DNA from: Edolisoma coerulescens
Lineage: Eukaryota; Chordata; Aves; Passeriformes; Campephagidae
NCBI GenBank assembly: GCA_013397115.1
Contig: VWZW01004141.1
Location: 1,240,001 to 1,304,000 of the forward strand
Direction of reading: 5' to 3'
Length of the DNA stretch: 64,000 bases
Part shown: positions 37,709-49,116 of the stretch, one piece after another
Position numbering within the stretch: the first letter of the stretch is position 1
Layout: each line of letters opens with the position of its first letter
Program-made: the position numbers and the translations under genes
Notes under the pieces: model-generated
The model's database searches: none
Seen by the model: the letters and a program-made list of their open reading frames with translations, nothing else
Told to the model about the DNA's origin: nothing

Positions 37709-37735
37709 CATCACACATCACACATCACACACATG
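37709..37735. repeat. Short CATCACA tandem repeat
   Basis: Three perfect 7-base units (CATCACA) at 37709, 37716 and 37723, then CACATGCAC. It lies 60 bases past the 15-bp array and extends the CA-rich simple-sequence zone upstream of SLITRK2. Confidence 0.85.
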
Positions 37736-37930
37736 CACAATCTGGCTCTCGGAGCAGTGGTGCTGCAAATCCCGGATCTGGCATCGGCATCGATCCCCCG
37801 CTCCGGCTGGAGCAGCCCCCTTCCCAAACTGCCGTGCCGAGCTCTGCCCAGCACATTGGTGTTCTACACGTTCAGGGAAGTTCAACACCTTCCACCAAAC
37901 CGGGCTGCCGGGCAGCGGCAGTCCCAAGCC

Positions 37931-39871
37931 TGAATCCCTACACCCTCTGGAATGCTCCCTCGAGTGCTGAGCAGCCAGATCTACCCACATCTAACACCAT
38001 CATTCCCACGGGCTGGATTAGTCCCACTGCCCCATTGCAATGTTGTGGTGTAGCATTTGGCTGCCTTTAAAAAGAACAAGATGTTGGATATGGGTTATTG
38101 TGACTTTGCTTAAGCTCCATGCCCTGGGCACAGATCTGTGTGATGGGAAAGGATGGCTGCTCTTGATCTCTATCTGAAAGGTAAAACTTTGGGTTCACAC
38201 TGGGGGGAGGGGAAAAAAAGGCACTCCATGGGGGATTTTTATAGTGCTAGCAGGGCAGGGTGCATTATTGCCAGATTCTTGTAGGGAACTATACACACTT
38301 AGTCTCTAGAATGTAAAGATTTGCTGCCAAAAGAGTTCTGGGCTTGGCAAAAGTGGTACTGTCATCTCGTGGTATTATTTAGCCATTATATATCGGAGCC
38401 CACATTTCAGGAGCAGCAGAAATGTACTGTCTATTCTTATCTCTCTTCTTGAGGCTGGAAAAGGTAACATCCTGCAGCAGCCAGCACAGATGCCTTTGCA
38501 GTGCTCCTGGACAGGAATAGTGCTGGAGTTTGCATTTGGGATTGAAGCAGTTGCAGCTTCCCCATCTAAAATTTGGAGAGGTTGTGTAAAGAGCAGGAGC
38601 ATCCCACACTGGAGCACGCTTTTGGTGTGGTGCTGTGTGAATTTCAACAAGATTTGGATTCTGAAATTCACTCAGAGCTGCTCCATTCTAACTCTCTTTA
38701 CGCAGCTGAATTCAGGAGCAAAAATTGCTAAGATCAGGAAAGATGTGTGTGGCAGATCTGCCGTTTTACAGCACTGATACACCAGCAGCCAGATTATTAT
38801 TCTGGGAGATTTTTTGCTTGTTTTCTACTTTAAACATGAGGATATGGTGTTTGGGGAGCAAAATTGGACTAGTTACAGGCTGTAGCAAATCCTGTTTTCA
38901 GCTCTTTCTAACACAGTCTGGGGGCATGATCCTAAAAAGAGAAGGTAAAAGGAGACCCAGGTTGATCTTTTTTGTTTTATTTTTTTCAGAAGGGAGCATA
39001 TTCACACACACCTGCCCACACTGGCACTGCACAGTGGCACACAGAGGCTCCTGTAACCTCCCTTCATCACCTCTCACCTGAGCAGCCCAGCACAGCACTG
39101 CCAACTCTCACAGGGCTTGCTCCAACACACAGCAAAAATGAAGGCACGAGTAAGTCCAGTGCATTTTTCCCTTGTCTCACAGTGTACATTTGTTTTATGT
39201 CTGTGAGTTTCAGTCAGGCGCAGCTTTCTGGTGAGCAAGGACCATGTCCTGGAATTGGCTTATGAGGCAACATACACTGTCCCACTTGCTTGTGTTTACT
39301 AATACGCAGGAAATGTGTTTGTGGCACTGCTGCTGCTGCCTTGGAAGGGAAAGCGTACGCATGGCATGCCTCAGCAGTAATTACCAGATTCATGTGGGAT
39401 GGAAGGAACAGCATGTTAGGGGATTGCAACAGTAATAAGACACAGAGATGATACTGATTCTATTACACTGCAAATGCATGCATATAATAACCATGGTTGT
39501 AGGAGGAGGAACAAGGATTAAAAAAAAAAATAATAGCTTCAGCTTTTTATTTAGGAACAAAGTCCTGATTTGTCAGCATGCCTGAAGTGTTTTATAATCC
39601 CTTCAATTAAAAACAATGTATAAAAGAACAGCTTTTTTTCCTCCACCTGTTTTACTGCCTTTTTATTTTGAGTGTTGAGTGCAGGAACATTTCCAGTCTG
39701 TGACTATCTGGGAGCCTCGAGGAATGGAAGGCTAGGAGGCAGGTTGGTACAGCAGCCCATGAGGGCTTGGGGAAACTCAGGGTCATGCCTGATTTGTAAG
39801 GATTGTGAAGGTCCCAAATATTTAGCTGTGTTCCCTCATCCTCCTTTTTGTGCAAAGTTATGAAGACTGAA
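37931..39871. other. Upstream flank of SLITRK2, no gene recognised
   Basis: CpG density drops after about 37930. The remaining sequence is ordinary noncoding DNA. Open frames (up to 118 codons, 38725-39081) lack domains. Poly-A at about 39519-39530. Confidence 0.5.
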
Positions 39872-40230
39872 TACAGATTCATAGATTATGAGGTTCAATA
39901 GAACCATTGTGGCTTTTGGATCTTGCATAACCCAAGCCATCAGCTAAATTAGAATTAATTCCTGTTCAAACTAGATCATACTTCATAGGAAAAAGAAAAA
40001 AAAAAGAAACCAAATAAAATATCCAGGAATATTTTAGAAATTGCCTATGGTGAAAATCTGCCATCATGTTTGGTAAATTGTTCCAATAGGTTTCATCCCC
40101 CACAGGTAAAAAATCTGGCTTTCTCTACAACTCTGCATCTGTCTTCAGTCTGAAATGTTTATCCTTGTAATATCCTTGTCTGCTGGCTTAAGAGCCCTTA
40201 ATTATCCCATACCTGTTTCCCATGGGGCCA
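39872..40230 (-). mobile_element. Old amniote CR1 LINE 3' end
   Basis: The left end GATTCATAGATTATGAGG is the complement of a CR1-type tail repeat (...CTATGAATC). The order of blocks then matches a CR1 family widespread in crocodilians and turtles. These include GAACCATTGTGGCTTTTGGA, CTTGCATAACCCAAGCCAT, AAATTGCCTATGGTGAAAAT, TGGTAAATTGTTCCAATAGG, CCTTGTCTGCTGGCTTAAGA and TTTCCCATGGGG. About 360 bases remain, interrupted by an A-rich insertion near 39990-40020. It is diverged, so an old copy and not a recent avian insertion. Confidence 0.8.
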
Positions 40231-42314
40231 CCCCCAGACTGCTGCAGAGCAAATATGAACTGAATACTTACCTGGTTCCAGCCTTAACCCACTTCAAACA
40301 ACCCACTTCAAATGTTAGTCCTATGCTGCTCCATACACCAGAGCAGCTCTTGGCTCCTGCACGGTCCTGAAGCCACCACTTTGTCTGTCTGCTGGCAGAG
40401 GAAAAAAAAGCCAGATCACAGCATGAAGCATAAGCACATAAAATTTGGCACAGATCATTACCCTTCCTGCCTAGCGCACATCATGCTGTTGTCCTTCTGG
40501 GAGAGTAAATATTAAGGAGCAGAAAAAGTCTGGAAAAATGTGGAGATAATTTTCTTTCTTCACATTGTATCTGCAGGTGGATGCTGAATACTACTTATAC
40601 ATCTCTACCTATCAGTTTTTCTGGGTTTGTGTCTCTGTATATAAATGAAGGCACAAATATATCCACCAAGTCTTATGGAATAAAGGAATGAAGGCAGCAA
40701 GAAACAAAGCAAAAACTCTGCGAATTGGATGGAGGGCAGGATATAAGTTTTACTGATCATTAGAATCTATTAAAGTAGCCTGGATGCTGCTGACAAGTAA
40801 AGAAGGGTTTATTCATATAGTATAAGTAGATGCCAATATTGATTTCTGTGAACACAACATGATGGCTGATGCAGTAAAACAATGGGAATTTGTAAATTTA
40901 GGTATTTAGTGGTCTCATATTTTCCTCATCCTGTAATCCTGAACTGCTTATGAGATGCCTACTCCATGTAAGCTTTTAGTGTTCTGAGATAATCATCATT
41001 GCTCTTCAACAAGTACCTTGTATTCTTGCTTTCTCTGTGTATGTGTGTGTCTCTTTGTAGCTGGAGATATTCTACTTCCATAACTGTGTACATTTTGGGG
41101 GTCTTTCCTATACTGTAAAGTGGATTTTTGAGTCTCTAAAGGAATTCTTAAGGAAATAAACAGTTTCCAGATTTAGCAGTGAACAGTATGGAAAATAATT
41201 GTTATTTGTAATCCATGGTTTTATCTCATCCAGCAGCACTGGGAAGTGCTGTAAAAGACAGGATGAAAGAGGAGTCTCTGGCTTCCACTTTTTTTGGGCA
41301 AGAAATGAGCAGGGGATGGTGAAGGAGGGTGAGCATGAAAGGCAGGGAGGAAGGAGCAGGCAGACTGTGCCCTCCGTGGCCTTGTGTCCATCCCTGCTTC
41401 CTGGGGCTGCCCAGTAACAGCCAGCAGGAGCAAAACATACCGAGAGAGGCAGAGGAGGGAGACCTTTGGGATGAAGCCTCAGTGGAAGGAGAGCTGCTGG
41501 ATGAGCCAATTTGAGGGCAGAGGGGCACTCCTGAGTGGGTGGTGTCTACCAAGCTGCCTTTTGCTGGCAGTCAGTGATTGCCTGTGTCATCAACTGTAAG
41601 GAATTTCTCTGGTTTCCAGATGTGCTTTTTAGCTTCATTTCTCCCAACTATTCAAACATATGGAGAGCTGGCCTACTTCAGACTACTCTTCACTGGCACT
41701 TCATCACTACCTATTGTATAAATGAAAGAATTTAATGGACTATGACTTAAAATCAGTGTGCATTCTAACTGTTCCCTTGGTTTTTGCTTCCTGCAAGGTC
41801 TCAGACCCTGGCCAAGGTTACACATTTCTGAGACCTGTTGTCTAACTGCAACATGATTTTTTGGCAAGGAGACTTTATCATGGATTTGTTTCAGTTTATC
41901 TGGGGTAATGTGTTTTATAACAGCACAGCGTGATTCTACCCTGGTGGTACAAACTGCAGCAGTAGAACTACCAGTTTCTGATGCTTTGTATCATTAATCC
42001 TGACTGTCTTAAGAAGAGAACTTAGTGTGTTATAATGGCAGTAATATTGGTTTCAGCAGGGAATGTCATAGAGAAGCTGTCTGTCAGAAAGCATCCCAGG
42101 CAGCCTGTGCTTTGGGGATAGTGACAGACTCACCACTGTGTAATTAAGAACTGATCATCAGTTTAGATTTAGCCCAATTTTTTTTCTTTCTTGCCTAGAT
42201 AAACAAATATCCACTCCCCTACTACACTCACACCTTTTATCATAGGACCCAGCAAAGTACTGTGAGACAATTAATATTTATGGATGTCTTCATCCTATTC
42301 AGGAAAGCACTATG

Positions 42315-42380
42315 TCTGATCCGAAGCCCTTTGGTGTCTGTGGAAGGACTCCGACTGATTTCAGTGGGATTTGGATCAGA
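42315..42380. repeat. Relic of an old amniote palindromic interspersed repeat
   Basis: Arms TCTGATCCGAAGCCC (42315-42329) and GGGATTTGGATCAGA (42366-42380) are imperfect inverted repeats (12 of 15 positions pair). The middle keeps the GGACTCCGACTGATTTCAGT block. The pattern matches a repeat frequent in reptile and bird genomes (consensus around TTTGGATCAGGCCC). I do not assign a family name. Confidence 0.55.
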
Positions 42381-43771
42381 TCTTTGAACAAATGCTTAGC
42401 TTCAAAGTCTGCACTTAGGCTTTATTGAGTGGTTTAAATATTTTTGGAAGTGCTTTGTTTCATCATGTCAATGGGTCTTTTTCTCTGATAGGAACAACGA
42501 GATGAATCTTCCTGATGATAGATATTCTGTGCTGGCATTGCTGAGCAACAAGAACAAAAAAAAAGAGAAGTGTGGGCTTTTTCTTCCATCCTTAAAACAA
42601 CAATGGATCTATTATTTATTGTGTTTCAAGTGTGTGAATGTCTACAGTAATCTCTACCACTACCATTTATAAGTACAATTTTTCAGATTTCCTCAGAGTC
42701 ATAATCTATGTGTTACATACTGTGAATGTTTTTAACTGGAAATGTCCCATCATGCAAGCACAAGTGCACATAAGTGTTTTTAGTGATTTGGAGAGTCTTG
42801 TTTAAATTATTGTGTCTTCTTGCCTTACTTCAGTGGACAGGGGGCTCTTATTTGCATAATGCAGTTGATGTATGGGTATGATGAACGTTCACTGTTGAAA
42901 GTCTGGTGAGCTGATGTGAGAAGTTTCTTCCCTGTAGTTTTTAGTAGAAAAAGAAACATAATGAAACCTCTCCATATCATTATTTTTATGGCAGTGAAGT
43001 TGAAAGAATACAAATTCCACTGTGCTAATGACATATCTAGAAATATGTGAGGAGCAGGAGCAATGGGTGAAATTCAATCCCGGGCAGAGGGCCAGCCTAG
43101 AGTGATTCATCATGAAAGCCCCCAATTAAGACCTCAAAACAGGGCTTAAGTGAGACTTCAGTGCCCTACGCCTTGAGCTGGCTTTCTGCAATAGTGGGAG
43201 AAAGTTCCTCCAAATGAATTATTCATAATAAATAATGCATTCTATTAGTTTAGCCTATTTTTCTTGATTCCTTGAATTTATTTAATTGAAATTACTCACC
43301 AAATAATTTCTATGAATAATCATGGCCTGAGGATTATTTTTGAGCGATTCACAGTGAGCATTTCATATTCCACATTCAGAATGAGAGCTGTGTCATTGAG
43401 TTGTCGTGATGCACAGAGGTCACACAGTTCTGGTTTTACTTCAGAAAAAAATGAGATGAGTAGAAGAGAAACAGCATTTTTTCAGACTCCATGTGTTCCC
43501 AAAAATTCCTTCCATTCAGTTCCTTCCATGAGATGTTTGTGAATAGTTGCCGACTGAAGAAAAGATTGGGTAATCATTGGCTTTTATGTTTTTCACCTGG
43601 TTTCTAAGAGGAATGTAGTGGTGCCTGTGCATAGGGCGTGTGCATGTCTGGCTGTCAGTCAAGGTCCCTCCCTCCACAAAAGTGTTGAACCAGATCTGAT
43701 GAAAGGTGGTGCTATCAGCGATTGCAGTTTCCCACTTCCTCAGTGTGTAAGTGACTGAGAATTGCCTCAGG

Positions 43772-43805
43772 AGGGTGGAAGGTTTCAGAGGGTGGAAGGT
43801 TTCAG
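43772..43805. repeat. Perfect 17-bp tandem duplication
   Basis: AGGGTGGAAGGTTTCAG occurs twice without a spacer (43772-43788 and 43789-43805). Absence of any mismatch suggests a recent duplication or ongoing length variation. Confidence 0.95.
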
Positions 43806-46800
43806 CCTGGCCTCGCTGCTTGGGCTGAGATGGAGCTCATATCCCCACGGCAGCCCCGCAGTGCTGGGCTGGGCACTGGCAGCCTGAGGAGGGTGGAGGA
43901 TTCGCCAGGGGTTTGGCTGCTGCTGAGCAGTGTTCCCACTGCTTCAGGGCTGTCTCTCCAACATTCTCCCCTCACCGGCGGGCTGGGGAGGAGGAAGGTC
44001 TTGGGAGAGCACACAGCCAGGGCAGCTGATCCCAACTGGCCAAAGGGATATTCCAGACCACATGGTGTCTGCTCAGGGCTAAAGGCTGAGAGAAGGAGGA
44101 GATGATGTTTGTTACAAGGATGTTTGTTTTCTGGAGCAACTGCTGATGAAGATCTACCTCCCAGGAAGTGGCTGGACAACACCTGCTGGGAATAAATCTT
44201 TTGTTTTCCTTTGCTTCTACGTGCAGCCTATCGCTTTGCTTTATTAAACTGCCTTTATCTTGACCCACGAGTTTTACCAAGGATAAAAAAGTTAATTCTC
44301 TGAGAATTAAATGCTTCAATTTTTGACTAAAGGAAAACATTCCCTGCTTTCCTGCAGTCTTTTCCACATCACTCTAGCCAGAAACTTTGCTGTCTCTGAG
44401 CAGTAATCATTTACCTGAAAAATACCCTATGATATTTGTCTTGTAGAGGCTGGTTGTACAGATGCTGACTTTGAAGCATGATGTATAACTGCAAGTGGCA
44501 TGAAAAGAAATTGATGAGACAATTAGAACTTGTGAGAATGGTGGCTGCATTAATATGTTGGGGAGAATCACTTATAAAATATTTCAAACTCCATAGAAAC
44601 CTTAAAATTTATTTGGCATCTGAAGTAGCTCCCTGAGTTGTTATTGCACAAAGCACAATATAAACATACATAAAATCCTGACCTAGACTTCAGCCACAGA
44701 CAAATCTCCCTTTGGCTTCATGGGGCCAGGATTCCAGCTGACTTCTGCACCGGGGAGTTACACACAAACACATAAATTTTGAGTATCTAGTATGACATTT
44801 TATGCTGAGATGTAGGTGCTTGGGTAGAAAATAGGCAGACTCAAATCTCCTCTGCTATTGGCAGTGGTCAAACTCTGAGGGTGCTTAAAACTGCTTGATG
44901 TCTCAATTTTTGACAGCACAGTTTACTTGGCCTTGAAGTTGCTTTCCTGGCTGTCCTCAGAACCATCTCTGGCTTGATAGACTCATTCCAAAGCAAATCA
45001 GAAGCATGCCAAACATGCACATTAACTGAAAGGGCAATAGGAAGGGAAGGAATTCGTTGGGATAACACCTCTGCTTTATATTGCATTCATTGTGGTCTGG
45101 AGGCTGAAGATATCAGCCTAAATGCCAGGGGATGGTAGGGGACACCTGAAAGTGTTGAACAGCCAGTGGGTGAGTGTGTGCCTCACTGCTGCACAGCAGG
45201 GACCTGGTTCTTTGTGCGGTGCCTTTCTAGCCCGTGAGATTCCATGTGAAGTGGAACAGCTTTGGCCTCAATACAAAGTGTGTGTGTGCATTCCATAGCT
45301 CTTGTGGCATTGCTTTCCATTCCAAAGCATATAACTTTCAAACAACTGCCCATCCTTTATATGGCCTCTTTTTTATCATCTATTAGTCTTTTTCCTGTAA
45401 AGCAATAAAATCCTTTGCACAGCAGGAGATTTTTATGTCCCCTTTGTTCCTGAGCAGCAAGTAAAGCTGGGAGGAGAAGAGGATAGCTCAGTCAGCCTTG
45501 GTAATCAACTGTGGCTTGGAATCTGGAAAATCCATTTGCACACATATTTGCTCAGAGTGTTTTTGCTTTACAACCACTACACTGGTTTGCATTTGAGCTT
45601 TCTGATCAGAAATATTGTTTCTTTTGCAGACAGAAGTGTTGGGCTTTATTGTTTCTAGCTGGTGTTACTGATACATTTAGAATTCTATAGAGCTGAAGTC
45701 CCTCCTTTGCATGTATTTACTAATTAACTGGCCAGTGGTCCAGATCATCCCAAGTAGAAGCACTTCAGTGCCTTCCTTTTTAGAGATGTCTTTAAGAAGC
45801 CTCTCTTGCCCTATGGCAACTACTTTTTTCTTTCGATAATTTTTTTTTACTAATACAAATATCTTAACTATCTTTTGGCAGAATTCTTAAACTTCAACAG
45901 CTAACAGGTGTCACTTAGCAAATCACAGCCTACACTGTACCTGTAACTGTAGCAGAATTGGGCTCATGGCAGATGCATTGAACCTACAAACTTCTCCCCC
46001 TAAAAAAGATTTTTAGTTGTTCTTTTTCATCGTATCTGCTGTTAAAATTTGTATTCAGTATTAGTATTTTGATACTGCAGGAACATCTGATAACATGAGT
46101 CATGAACCAGCCCTCATTGCTGTATTGTTAGCTATTTTGCTTATCTCTTTCTTTCTCCTCCAGAGTGCAAGTATAGCTGTGAGGAGGGGGTCATATCATT
46201 TTTGTTCTATACCTTAAGAGCTTTTATAACACGAAGGTTTAGATCTAGAATTATAATCGTGTGGGATGCTGCATGCACAAGTGGAATGACAGCACTTGCC
46301 AGGTAGCTTACAATGATATATTGAGAATTTTGTTATTTTTTAAACTGAATGTGGACATAAAAGATGCACCTATCTCGGAAAGATAGGTACAGTTAGATTG
46401 ACAACTTGTATGTCAGCCTTCTTGTTGGTGTCATTTAAAATTGCTGAAATACGTTGTTGCCACTCCCTCCCTTCTTCCAGTCCCTGAAATGAGGCTTATA
46501 CTGGAAACGCTGACAAGACCCTTATCATTTGAGATGGCACCAAGCACAGCTTTAAATACTGGTTATAAATGTTAATGCGTTATCTGAATGATATTTTTTC
46601 CACATGTAGGCAGCTCAGGATAGAGTCTCAGTAATAAATTTAACGAGTTCGGGGGGAAGATGCAGGATGCTTATGTGAGTATTATAATGATTGGCATTTT
46701 TGCAAACAGCATATGATAAGTGGTGCAATTTTATTTTCAAAGTTTAATCAATAGAGAGCTCTTTGATATTGCCATGTACTTTGCAAATAGATGCTTCCTT

Positions 46801-49070
46801 GGGATGACAGCAAAACAACTTCTGTATCGTGGTGTGTTTACGCTTAGCGTTTAATCAATCTGCTTTAGTGATTGTCATAAATTTTGATATTCCAAAAATT
46901 AAGTAGGAGCTATAAAATAATTATGTTTCATGATGGCATCCTGTTGCTGCTAGCCTGGGTCATCTGGATTCACAAATGTTGAAAAGGGTGCAAAGTCCAT
47001 CACTGTGCCAATTACAAGAGCATGGGCTGTGTACCAGTTTACTCCCATTTATTGTAAAACCACATCAGCTGTCGCATGGGAAATTGAGGCAGATATTCAA
47101 GAGCTTAAGAAGGACTTTATGAATATCTTGTCTTAGCTTTTGGGAATGAATTTCCTGCCAGATAAGAGGAAGCAGAAATGACCCCCACGTTACACTACAG
47201 CCTGCCCTGTAATTTTGATCCACATGGGTTGCAGAAGCAGCTGAAGCTCCTTCTATGTGAGCACAGCAGTCCAAACCCCCCAGGGTGGCTCCTTCAGTGG
47301 GCCCCAGCACTGGTACTGGTGCTCTTCAGGGAGGCTGAGAGGAGCAGAGCATCCCTGGCCTTTCTGTGGGACATTTTAAACCAGCACAGAGGACTTTGGG
47401 GAGATGCCCACTGCTCTGGGTGAGCTTTGTCCTTGCTGAGCAGAGCCCGACGGGCTGTGTCTCTTTTGTTCTTGGAAACAACAGTAGCAGTGGAAAGCTG
47501 AACTTTGGAAGATCATTTCACAAGCATTTGAAGGCTGACCATGTCCACACTGAGCTGTAGTGCCAGCCCAGCTTTGTCCTCCCTATTCCAGCAGATATTC
47601 ATGCTGGCCCCACAGGACCAGTCCCAGGGAAGGCTGCCTGGATCAGACGGTGTTAACGATTTATTGCATGTGGCAGAAGGACACACACTATGAACTCAGA
47701 GACAACCTTTGGCAGGGAACTCTGTCATTCTCACCCTTTCTGATAAAAATGTAGTGACTGGTAGGCATTTGGGAAGCAAGGAAGCTGGAGCATTTCAGGT
47801 GATTTAACCCGAATGTAGCAGAGTGCCACTAGCACTGAGGCAGAACCTCCGGAGACGGCAGTGGGAGATCTGTGCCAGGCACCACTGCAGGGAACGACCC
47901 GGTCGGATCCTGATCTCAGCACAGAAATTCCTCCAGAGCCATGAGGGGTTTTGGCAGGCTGTCAGCAACATAAGATCAGGGTTTACATGTGCTGTGCATA
48001 CCTGATGAGTTGTAGATGCCTGTGAAAAATATTGGTCTTTGAAAATTTATTTATTTTTAACACTTTTTACTTGCAGCAAAAGGCACTGTTTCAACATCTA
48101 GATATTGCAGCTTCAGCTGGAGTTCTACTTACTTTCATACAAAGATTCAACAGAATGACTTAGAGCAAAGAGTTTTTACTCCTTTTTATACAATTTTGTT
48201 TTGTGATGTATGTGTGTGTGTGAGCTCTGTATGTGCAAATATATACATGTAAGTATGTACATCTGTTTGTTTAAATAACCTGTGTTTTGCTTTGCTGTCC
48301 CCTAACCAACATCAATTGCTGGGCTGCCTTTGCAAATATGCTGTAATGGCTGATTCTTTTGCATTCTTTGTGCTATCTTTGCTTATGCTGAATAGAAGCT
48401 GACACTTTAATTGGGATGGCTGAGCTCAGTGCATTCGCCTTTGGAATTGGACACTTTTCAGTGCAAAGAGAGGGTGCCACAGACTGACTCTCCTGTCTTT
48501 ATCCTCAATCAAAACTCCATTAAATCAGACCTATAGTTTGTAGTGAGGGACATTCTCCCTTGCATTGAAATGCATGGGAAAGGCTGAAGACTCCATTTTT
48601 AAGGTTAATTAGGTCCTGAAAAGAACTAACTGAATTTGTTTTCTGTATCTCTTTTTTCCCTCCCTATTTTTAAGAAACTTTTTAATTACCTTCATCTTTG
48701 TTGGTATATTCAGACACACTTTTCCCTTTATAGGAAAAAATTTATGTACTTTTGAGTTTATTAAAAGCCATTTTGATGGACAGATTCTAATTCTCATTTT
48801 AAACAAAAATGAGCATAGTGCTTGGCATTGTGTTAAAATTAAGGCATCAGACATTACTATATATGAATGTGAGTTGTACAGTTAATCTTTATTTTTGTTT
48901 AACTGACTGCTAACATTATTCACTGCGCAAGCAATAAATGTGAATTTGGTTTTCAGTTGGCTACACTGTGTTTGGAAAATAAAGCAACAAATGGTTTAGG
49001 GCATGACCATTCAAAAATTCTTTGGTGGAGGTAGAAGTTTCAGAAACCAATTTTTTTTTTTTATTTTCAG

Positions 49071-49116
49071 ATTCCAGTTATGTATCTGCTGTGGACCCTA
49101 CTGTTAATTCAGAAAG
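49071..49116 (+). other. Orphan exon-like segment with signal-peptide-like frame (speculative)
   Basis: A long T-rich tract ending TTATTTTCAG (acceptor at 49070) is followed by 46 bases and a GTAAAT donor at 49117. Inside, an ATG at 49080 opens a frame MYLLWTLLLIQK that ends in phase 1, the form of a secreted or membrane protein's first coding exon. No 5' exon, no promoter and no convincing downstream exon were recognised. It may be chance or part of a noncoding RNA. Confidence 0.18.

Larger units (their letters stand above)
36800..37930. promoter_or_regulatory. SLITRK2: CpG island / probable SLITRK2 promoter
   Basis: CpG dinucleotides, rare over most of the window, are dense from the start codon through both flanks of the N gap (for example 36805-36825, 36880-37050, 37378-37500) and on to about 37930. 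GC content is well above that of the surrounding DNA. A CpG island over the first exon is usual for a vertebrate developmental gene. No convincing TATA box was seen on the minus strand, so dispersed initiation somewhere upstream of 37458 is likely. The exact start site is unknown. Confidence 0.7.
40231..49070. other. Intergenic, with relic palindromic repeats and no recognised gene
   Basis: Mostly AT-rich. GC-richer patches (41240-41530, 43770-44100, 47170-47950) contain only short frames without domains. Features seen are a 17-base tandem duplication at 43772-43805, a palindromic relic at 42315-42380, a perfect 8-bp-arm hairpin at 46368-46388, and a homeodomain/forkhead-motif-rich block at 46540-46930. 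GGGGCCAGGATTCCAG near 44723 resembles another old amniote repeat. Confidence 0.5.

Noticed and set aside
36907..38070. Plus-strand frame of 387 codons and overlapping frames over the CpG island
   Set aside because: They cross the N gap and the tandem array. The Thr-His-Arg and Cys-Val-Arg periodic translations come from the 15-bp repeat.
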